Assembly (NCBI GenBank): GCA_016220045.1
Contig: JACRIP010000341.1
Span: 1 to 10,917, forward strand
Reading direction: 5' to 3'
DNA length: 10,917 bases
From: Planctomycetota bacterium
GTDB lineage: Bacteria; Planctomycetota; MHYJ01; WSZJ01; JACPWG01
Every line of letters begins with the position of its first letter. Position 1 is the stretch's first letter. Under the pieces are notes generated by a model, which saw only the letters and a program-made list of their open reading frames with translations, ran no database searches and was not told the DNA's origin. The translations under genes and the position numbers were made by a program. Positions 5,371-10,917 of the stretch are shown here, piece by piece.

Positions 5371-7380
5371 ATGCCGGGTTCGCCGGTCCTCTACGTCTCC
5401 GAGCTCGGCCACGAGCGCGTCTACCCGGTCGGCAGCGCCATCGTCAACATCGGCCGCGACGAGACCAACGAGATCTTCCTCAAACACATCGAGGTCTCCC
5501 GCCGCCACTGCTCGGTGCAGAAGGACGGCGACGCCTACTTCCTCCAGGACTACTCCGCCAACGGCGTCCTCGTCAACGGCGCCCAGGCCGGCGAACGCAC
5601 CCGCCTCAAGGACGGCGACGTCATCCAGGTCGGCAAGGCCGTCGTCGCCTTCCTCGACCGCAACGTCCTCCCCGTCCTGCCCCACGTCCGCACCACGCAA
5701 AAAAAAGTCGGCGAACTGTGCGTCGAGCGCGGCTACCTCAAGGAAGAGGAGCTCCGGGACGCCCTCGCGGAGCAGCGCCAAAGCAAGGGCAAGATCGGCG
5801 ACATCCTGGTCGGCAAGGGCTACGTCTCCAAGCCCCAGCTCATGGAGGTCCTCGGCCAGCAGCTCAACGCTCCCTGGATCGATCTGGCCAAGTACCACCT
5901 CGACGCGGAGACCGTCGCCCTCTTCTCGAAGGAGAAGGCGCTCGCGTGGTGCGCGCTCCCGGTCTTCCACTACCGCGAAGCGCGCAAGCTGACCGTCGCG
6001 ATGGCGGACCCGGGGCGTATGCAGGATATCCAGGAGATGGAGTTCCTGACCTACTGCAACATCGAGCCGATGCTCGCCCCGCGCGAGGACATCAAGGCCG
6101 CGATCGAGAAGTACCATCCGGAGCGCCGGGAGACCACGGAGGACCTGTCGCTGCGCGCCCTCGCCGAAGCGGAGCAGCGGGCGGCGCCGGCGCCGGAAGC
6201 GGAGCCCAGCCCGGACGCCGAGCGCGCGCTCTCCAAACTGGTCAGCGCCATCATCGAGGAGGCGATCCGCGTCGGGGCCAGCGACATCCACATCGAGCCC
6301 GGCCGCGTCGAGGCCCGCGTGCGCTACCGCATCGACGGCATCCTCCAGACCGTGCGCCGCATGCCGCGCGCGCTCTACCCGATGATCGTCAACCGCATCA
6401 AGATCCTCTCGCGCCTCGATATCGCGGAACGTCGCTTCCCCCAGGACGGTCGCGCCGGCGTCGCCTTCCAGGGCGTCGAAACCGACCTGCGCGTCTCCAC
6501 CTTCCCGACCACGCTGGGCGAGAAGGTCGTGCTGCGCATCCTGTCGAAGCTGATGGGCCGCAGCGGGCTCGACGAGCTCGGCATGTCCGACGAAGTGCGT
6601 CTGGCCTTCTCGGCGATCCTCCATCGGCCCGAGGGCCTGGTCCTGGTCGTCGGGCCCACCGGCAGCGGCAAGACCTCCACCCTCTATACCGTCATTCACC
6701 AGTTGTGCAGCGAAGAGAAATCCCTGGTCACCCTGGAGGACCCGGTCGAACTCGAGATCGAGGGCGTCAACCAGGCCCAGGTCTACGACCATCCGCGCTT
6801 CACCTTCGCCTCCGGCCTGCGCGCCGCGCTGCGCCAGGATCCGAACGTGCTCCTGGTCGGCGAAATCCGCGACGAGGAGACGGCGCGCACGGCCATCCAG
6901 TCGGCGCTCACCGGGCACATGGTCCTTTCCACCCTGCACTCCAATTCCTCCGCCGGCGCCTTCCCGCGCCTGGTGGACATGGGCGTGCAGCCCTATCTGC
7001 TCACCGCCTCCGTCGTCGGCGTCCTCTCGCAGCGGCTGGTCCGCATCCTCTGCCCCAAATGCCGGCGGCGCGGCCGGCCTGCCCCCGAGATCCTCGCGCA
7101 GGTCTTCGGCAAGACCGACACCAGCGGCATGTCCTTCTACCTGCCCGCCGGGTGCGAGGCCTGCCACCTGGGATATCGGGGAAGGACCGGAATCTTCGAG
7201 TTCCTCCCCGGCGACGAGGAGATCAATCGCCTGATCGCCCAGAACGCCCCGGCCGGCGAAATCCGCCACAAGGCGCAGGAGCGCGGGATGGTCACCCTGC
7301 GCGAGGACGCGATCCAGAAGGCGGTGACCGGCGTCACCAGCCTCGAAGAGGTCGTGCGCGTCACCTATTCCGGTCTGTAG
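5371..7380 (+). CDS. FHA-domain GspE/PilB-type secretion ATPase, copy 1 (669 aa)
   Basis: This cytoplasmic hexameric ATPase would power a type II secretion or type IV pilus-like machine. The FHA domain covers about residues 1-96: GRD 28-30, SRRH 43-46, SANG 62-65 and DGDVIQVG 81-88, the residues that read phosphothreonine. The MshEN/T2SSE_N-like region (about 110-250) has two repeats, KVGELCVERGYLKEEEL and KIGDILVGKGYVSKPQL. In some relatives such repeats bind c-di-GMP, but the usual leading Arg is Lys here. A low-complexity linker is near 270-285. The ATPase has SDIHIEP at 304-310, Walker A GPTGSGKT at 428-435, LVTLEDPVE at 452-460, Walker B NVLLVGEIRD at 492-501 and His box TGHMVLSTLHSN at 514-525. 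Zinc cysteines are CPKC 561-564 and CEAC 595-598. All motifs are intact. A paralogue lies 42 bp downstream, probably in the same operon. No other secretion gene is in view, so GspE and PilB cannot be told apart. Confidence 0.93.
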   Translation: MPGSPVLYVSELGHERVYPVGSAIVNIGRDETNEIFLKHIEVSRRHCSVQKDGDAYFLQDYSANGVLVNGAQAGERTRLKDGDVIQVGKAVVAFLDRNVLPVLPHVRTTQKKVGELCVERGYLKEEELRDALAEQRQSKGKIGDILVGKGYVSKPQLMEVLGQQLNAPWIDLAKYHLDAETVALFSKEKALAWCALPVFHYREARKLTVAMADPGRMQDIQEMEFLTYCNIEPMLAPREDIKAAIEKYHPERRETTEDLSLRALAEAEQRAAPAPEAEPSPDAERALSKLVSAIIEEAIRVGASDIHIEPGRVEARVRYRIDGILQTVRRMPRALYPMIVNRIKILSRLDIAERRFPQDGRAGVAFQGVETDLRVSTFPTTLGEKVVLRILSKLMGRSGLDELGMSDEVRLAFSAILHRPEGLVLVVGPTGSGKTSTLYTVIHQLCSEEKSLVTLEDPVELEIEGVNQAQVYDHPRFTFASGLRAALRQDPNVLLVGEIRDEETARTAIQSALTGHMVLSTLHSNSSAGAFPRLVDMGVQPYLLTASVVGVLSQRLVRILCPKCRRRGRPAPEILAQVFGKTDTSGMSFYLPAGCEACHLGYRGRTGIFEFLPGDEEINRLIAQNAPAGEIRHKAQERGMVTLREDAIQKAVTGVTSLEEVVRVTYSGL

Positions 7381-7422
7381 CGGCGACCCGGCGCTCTGCC
7401 CGATACGCCAGGAGAATCCCCG

Positions 7423-9426
7423 ATGCCCTTCATCCACGTGTCCGAAATGGGACACGAACGTGCCTACGAGATCAAGGACGCGATCAACGACGTCGGCCGC
7501 TCCGAGGCCAACGCCGTCTTCCTCAAGGACATCGACGTCTCGCGCAAACACTGCCAGATCGTCCGCGAAGGCGCGGCCTGGGTGCTGCGCGACCTCAACA
7601 GCCGCAACGGCGTCTACGTCAACGGCGTCAAGGTCGCCAACCACCCCCTGCGCGACGGCGACGTCATCCACATCGCCAAGGCCGTCCTCACCTTCCGCGA
7701 GGCCCGCCCCGACTCCGGCACCCGCCGCGGCGCCAAGACCACCGTCAAGAAGATCGGCGAACTCTGCGTCGAACGCGGCATCCTCTCCCAGAACGACCTC
7801 CTCGCCGCCCTCGAAATCCAGAAACAGACCCGCCAGAAACTCGGCGAAATCGTCACCACCCGCGGCCTCGTCCCCCCCGACAAGTTCATCGAAACCCTCA
7901 GCGAACAGCTCAATACCCCGTGGATCGACCTCGAGAAGTACGACCTCGCCAAGGACACCCTCGCCCTCTTCCCGCGCTCCAAGGCCCTCCTCTGGTGCGC
8001 CATCCCCGTGTTTTATTTTCGCGAGACCAAGAAGCTCGTGGTCGCGATGACCGACCCGGGGAATTTCCAGTTCATCCAGGAGATGGAGTTCTACACCTAC
8101 TGCAATATCGAGGTCATGCTCGCCGCCCGCGAAGACATCCTCAAGGCGATCCAGAAGCACTATCCCGCGACCGAGCCGGAAGACGAACTCTCCCGGAACG
8201 CGCTCCTGGAGACCGTCCGGGTCGGCATCCCCAAGGGGGAGGAGAAGGGCGAGGAGGAGAGCGAGGATCGGGCGATCTCCAAGCTCGTCCACCTGATCCT
8301 CGAGGAGGCGATCCGCGCCGAGGCCAGCGACGTCCATATCTAGCCGCAGCGCGAGCAGGTCCTGGTCCGCTACCGCATCGATGGCATCCTCAGCGAGAAG
8401 CGCCGCGTCCCCAAGGCCCTCCAGCCCGCGGTCGTCAACCGCATCAAGATCCTCGCCAACATGGACATCGCGGAGAAGCGCATTCCCCAGGACGGCCGCC
8501 ACACCCTCAAGTTCGAGGACCGCGAAATCGACCTGCGCATCTCCTCCTTCCCGACCATCAACGGCGAGAAGATGGTGCTGCGTATCCTCAACAAGGCCCT
8601 CGCCAAGACGTCGATCGAGGACCTGGGGATGGGGGAGGAGACGCGCAACGAATTCATGCGCCTCCTGAAAAAACCCGAGGGCATGCTGGTCGTCACGGGC
8701 CCGACCGGTAGCGGCAAGACCTCCACGCTCTACGCCACCCTCAACTACACCAAGGCGATGGAGAAGAACCTCGTCACGCTCGAGGACCCCGTCGAACTGG
8801 AGATCGAGGGCGTCAACCAGGGGCAGGTCTACGATCACCCCGAGTTTTCGTTCGCCTCCGGGCTGCGCGCGATCCTGCGCCAGGACCCGAACATCATCCT
8901 GGTGGGCGAAGTCCGCGACAAGGAGACCGCCCAGATCGCGATCCAGGCGGCGCTCACCGGCCACCTCGTGCTTACGACGCTGCACACGAACTCCGCGGCG
9001 GCGGCGATTCCGCGATTGATCGACATGGGGATCGAACCCTACCTGCTGACCGCGTCGCTGGTCGGCATCCTGGCGCAGCGCCTGGTGCGCGTGATCTGTC
9101 CGCATTGCCGCGAGGAGCACCATGCTCCCGACGAGATGGTGCGCTCGCTCCTGGCGAACGCCGATCCCGCGTCCGTCAAGCTCTACCGCGGCAAGGGTTG
9201 CCCGCGCTGCACCAACGGGTACAAGAGCCGCACCGGCATCTTCGAGCTCCTGACGGTCGACGACGAAGTCCAGCGGCTGATTTCGCGTGGCGCCCAGACT
9301 CCCGAAGTGCGCGCCAAGGCGCGCGAGCGCGGCATGACCACGCTCCGCGACGACGCGATTCGCAAGGCCCTCGCCGGCGTCACCACGATCGATGAAGTGT
9401 TCCGCGTCACGTTCGTGGACATGTGA
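7423..9426 (+). pseudogene. FHA-domain GspE/PilB-type secretion ATPase, copy 2, with in-frame amber
   Basis: This is a full-length paralogue of the preceding gene, starting at ATG 7423 after GGAGA with 7 nt spacing. The FHA domain is intact (GRS 25-27, SRKH 40-43, SRNG 60-63), as are the MshEN-like repeats (KIGELCVERGILSQNDL, KLGEIVTTRGLVPPDKF). Codon 307 is TAG (8341-8343). Before it lies ASDVHI and after it, in the same frame, PQREQVLVRYRIDGI, exactly where the paralogue reads HIEPGRVEARVRYRIDGI. One GAG-to-TAG change therefore explains the break. Downstream everything is intact: GPTGSGKT (8698-8721), LVTLEDPVE, ILVGEVRD, TGHLVLTTLHTNS and two CxxC zinc pairs, ending in TGA 9424-9426. Without readthrough it yields a 306-aa FHA-MshEN protein. 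A restart at ATG 8461 would give 321 aa with the Walker and zinc motifs, but no ribosome-binding site precedes it. A recent null mutation, a sequencing error, readthrough and a functional split remain open. Confidence 0.85.
8341..8343 (+). other. In-frame amber codon in the HIEP motif
   Basis: TAG stands where the paralogue and the family have Glu (GAG or GAA) in SDIHIEP. It is followed by C. The reading frame is open and conserved on both sides, and no frameshift is involved. Confidence 0.85.
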
Positions 9427-9436
9427 TGGCGCGACA

Positions 9437-9454
9437 CCGTGGGCGGAGCCACGG
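9437..9454 (+). terminator. Hairpin after the second ATPase gene
   Basis: CCGTGG (9437-9442) and CCACGG (9449-9454) form a perfect 6-bp stem with a 6-nt loop, 10 nt past the TGA. There is no T-tract, so termination is only possible. Confidence 0.33.
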
Positions 9455-9467
9455 GCCGTACCCTGCG

Positions 9468-9665
9468 ATTGTCGCATTGTCCCATTGTCGCACTGTCTCA
9501 TTAGAAGTCCTGATGCCACAGGGGCGCAGCGCGGCGCGCCTCTGTTGATCCTGCGGATCGCATTCGAGCCCATGCCCATGTGCCCTGCCAGAGACGTCGG
9601 CTTGCTACGCCCGTGTGGCCCGCTGGTCTCAATGCGACAATGTGACAATGCGACAATGAGACAAT
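9468..9665. repeat. Imperfect inverted repeat with octamer-array ends (198 bp)
   Basis: The left end (9468-9502) consists of ATTGTCGC, ATTGTCCC, ATTGTCGC, ACTGTCTC and ATT. The right end (9631-9665) consists of AATGCGAC, AATGTGAC, AATGCGAC, AATGAGAC and AAT. The ends are complementary at 30 of 35 positions. Inside them, CCACAGGGGCG (9516-9526) and CGCCCGTGTGG (9609-9619) pair at 10 of 11, and weaker pairing continues (CTCTG near 9540 with CAGAG near 9589). About 45 bp in the middle are unpaired. There is no ORF for a transposase. It could be a small non-autonomous element or a structured intergenic repeat. The right end contains the probable start codon of the next gene. Confidence 0.7.
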
Positions 9666-10507
9666 CCCCCCGTGTGGCTCCCCGTCTGTTCGCCTGCGTC
9701 TTCATATTGGCGTTTCTGCTGGCGTTCGGCCTGCCACCGACCCCCGCTCCCGCCTGCTTGGATCCGGAGGCGGTAACCCACGACACGCCGTACGAGGTGG
9801 TCCCGGTGCCGAACGGCGGACGCGTCGTCGGTCGGGTCACCTGGTCGCGCCGGCTCCCCGACCCGGTCTGGCTCCCCATCGGGAAGAACCCCGAGGCCTG
9901 CGGCGGGCACGGCGCCCTCAAGCTCCTGCCGCGCCTCCACGTCTCCGCGGACAAGGGCGTGAAGGACGCGGTGGTCTACCTGAGCGACGTCTTCAAGGGC
10001 AAACCCTTCCCGCCCCCCACGGTCTACCGGCTCGACCAGCGCGCCTGCGAATACGTGCCGCACGTGATGGTCGTGCCCCGGGGCGAGACCGTCGAAGTCC
10101 GCTCCAGCGACGACGTCCTGCACACGGTACACATGACCGGCGCCGTCTCCGCCAACGTTGCCCTGCCGGGCGCCGGCTCGCAGCCCGCCCGGATCGTGCT
10201 CTCCAAGCCCGGCCTCGTCGAGCTGAGCTGCGACAACGGCCACGCCTGGATGAGCGGCTCGATCGTCGTGGCCCCGCATCCGTACTTCGCCGTATCCGAC
10301 GCCGCCGGTCGCTTCGAGCTCGCCGACGTCCCGCCGGGCGTCTACGAGGTGGTGGCCTGGCACGAAGGCTGGGAGATCGACCGCAGCGATCAGAACATGG
10401 GCGTGGTCACGCGCTACTACTACTCCCGCCCGGTCATCAAGAAGGAGCAGATCACGCTCGCGGAGCGCGCGACCCTGGAACTCTCCTTTGACGTCGCGTG
10501 GCGGTAG
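9656..10507 (+). CDS. Exported cupredoxin-like protein with carboxypeptidase-regulatory domain (283 aa)
   Basis: A signal peptide covers about residues 1-34, with Arg residues, a hydrophobic core FACVFILAFLLAFG and an APA-C cleavage site. The residue at -3 is Ala, so a lipobox is not clear. A beta-sandwich region follows (GRVVGRVTW 55-63, GVKDAVVYLSDVF 101-113). The cupredoxin-like part has CEYVPHVMVV 131-140, HTVH 156-159 and SCDNGHAWM 191-199. Candidate copper ligands are His156 or His159, Cys192, His196 and Met199. Relatives usually read CDxHPWM, so this one has an extra residue between Cys and His. The carboxypeptidase-regulatory domain includes HPYFAVSDAAGRFELADVPP (208-227) and YEVVAWHE (230-237). 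Such proteins are periplasmic and found near respiratory or electron-transfer genes; the exact role is unknown. ATG 9656 gives the most natural signal peptide; ATG 9632 and GTG 9674 are alternatives. The first codons lie in the octamer array. Confidence 0.78.
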   Translation: MRQSPRVAPRLFACVFILAFLLAFGLPPTPAPACLDPEAVTHDTPYEVVPVPNGGRVVGRVTWSRRLPDPVWLPIGKNPEACGGHGALKLLPRLHVSADKGVKDAVVYLSDVFKGKPFPPPTVYRLDQRACEYVPHVMVVPRGETVEVRSSDDVLHTVHMTGAVSANVALPGAGSQPARIVLSKPGLVELSCDNGHAWMSGSIVVAPHPYFAVSDAAGRFELADVPPGVYEVVAWHEGWEIDRSDQNMGVVTRYYYSRPVIKKEQITLAERATLELSFDVAWR

Positions 10508-10600
10508 CGGGGCATGGCACTGCCGCGCTGATCGCCGCCCCAGGCCTCTGGCCCGCCCGCAGCGCCCCGCCTCGTAGACCGGCCACGCGGCTCGTTCGTA

Positions 10601-10664
10601 GTTCCGCCTTCAGGCGGAACGATGGGCCGATTGCGATTCGTCTTCGGCGCAGGCTCCGCCTGAA
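10601..10664. repeat. REP-like hairpin pair
   Basis: GTTCCGCC (10601-10608) and GGCGGAAC (10613-10620) form a perfect stem over a TTCA loop. A second small hairpin, CAGGC-TCC-GCCTG, lies at 10650-10662. The segment TTCAGGCGGA (10609-10618) is also the exact complement of TCCGCCTGAA (10655-10664), so the two units can pair with each other. No T-tract follows. It sits just before the next gene and looks like a dispersed intergenic repeat. Confidence 0.6.
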
Positions 10665-10679
10665 TTGGGACACGACGCC

Positions 10680-10917
10680 ATGTTCGCTCTCCGCCGCATC
10701 GCCCCGGTCTGCGTCCTCCTCGGCCTGCTCTCCGTCCTCGCGGCGATGGCCGATCCGCCCCGCGGCGGGGGAGGGGGCGGTGGCGCCGCCGGCGGGGCCA
10801 GGCCCGCGGCCGATCCCGCGCTCGACGCGGCCGTCCGCGCCTACCTCGACGCCCCCGACGACGCCGCCCGCGCCGCCGCCGCGCCCGCCCTCGCGGCCTT
10901 CGACGACCGCCCGGCCC
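10680..10917 (+). CDS. Exported protein, 5' end only
   Basis: The frame is open from ATG 10680 to the end of the window (79 codons). The first 24 residues form a good signal peptide: basic MFALRRIAP, hydrophobic VCVLLGLLSVLAA, then a cleavage site at about AMA-D. A glycine-rich linker follows (seven Gly in a row near residues 29-35, then AAGGA). The Ala/Asp-rich part that follows (DPALDAAVRAYLDAPDDAARAAAAPALAAFDDRP) is probably helical. The family cannot be named from this piece. The ribosome-binding site is weak (GGGA about 10 nt upstream). The REP-like pair lies in its 5' region. Confidence 0.65.
   Translation, partial: MFALRRIAPVCVLLGLLSVLAAMADPPRGGGGGGGAAGGARPAADPALDAAVRAYLDAPDDAARAAAAPALAAFDDRPA

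Noticed and set aside
5718..8711. Plus-strand open frame of 997 codons overlapping the ATPase genes
   Set aside because: It is an Arg/Pro/Gly-rich shadow of the real frames and spans the gene boundary at 7381-7422 and the amber at 8341. No domain is visible.
8461..9426. Independent gene for the downstream ATPase half
   Set aside because: ATG 8461 has no ribosome-binding site and lies inside the ATPase domain, with the preceding codons still conserved up to the amber. A broken full-length gene explains it better.
9468..9665. CRISPR-like array
   Set aside because: The repeat units are 8 bp and contiguous without spacers, and the two arrays are in opposite orientation. No cas gene is present.
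5113..9954. Minus-strand open frame of 1613 codons antisense to both secretion ATPases
   Set aside because: The frame opposes two well-supported genes with full motifs. Its translation is Asp/Glu/Leu/Ala-rich with a duplicated pattern that simply mirrors the paralogues. GC-rich third positions in the sense genes remove stops from this antisense frame. It has no recognisable domain or start signal.

Overview
The window is GC-rich bacterial DNA with compact genes. The mix of genes suggests Planctomycetota or another GC-rich, environmentally sampled phylum such as Acidobacteriota, Gemmatimonadota or Myxococcota. The pointers are FHA-fused GspE/PilB-type ATPases, a DUF4058 remnant, a periplasmic cupredoxin/carboxypeptidase-regulatory protein and an abundance of octamer and hairpin repeats. 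No marker gene settles the taxonomy, so this is an inference.

Layout. Bases 1-670 are gene-poor, with short repeats and one doubtful small ORF. Bases 671-2703 (minus strand) hold a two-gene operon: an SMC/ABC-like AAA ATPase followed, with a 4-bp GTGA overlap, by an HNH-type nuclease-like protein. This is the architecture of a Septu-like (PtuA/PtuB) anti-phage system. It has a clear promoter, TTGACG-18-TAGAAT, whose -10 box contains the ATG of a falsely extended reading frame. Bases 3165-3819 are gene debris: the 5' part of an unidentified conserved gene runs into the 3' part of a DUF4058 gene in another frame. Bases 4043-5200 encode an AAA_14/DUF4143 ATPase preceded by an AT-rich palindrome that overlaps its likely promoter.

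Bases 5371-9426 carry two tandem paralogues encoding FHA + MshEN-like + GspE/PilB-type ATPase proteins, led by a second TTGACG-18-TAGAAT promoter. The first is intact. The second is complete except for one in-frame amber codon replacing the Glu of the conserved HIEP motif. They point to a type II secretion or type IV pilus-like machine whose other parts lie outside the window. Both proteins combine a phosphothreonine-reader domain with a domain class that can bind c-di-GMP, which suggests regulation by phosphorylation and perhaps nucleotide second messenger (inference).

Bases 9468-9665 form a roughly 200-bp imperfect inverted repeat bounded by arrays of an 8-bp unit. It runs into the start of an exported cupredoxin-like protein (9656-10507). 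A REP-like hairpin pair follows, then the start of another exported protein that runs off the window end (from 10680).

Most notable are the Septu-like module with a cysteine-poor HNH core, the doubled FHA secretion ATPase with its single amber, the octamer-bounded inverted repeat, the palindromic promoter of the DUF4143 ATPase, and the chimeric pseudogene junction. I see no CRISPR array, tRNA, rRNA, transposase or integrase. No clearly new multi-gene system is proven by the sequence alone.
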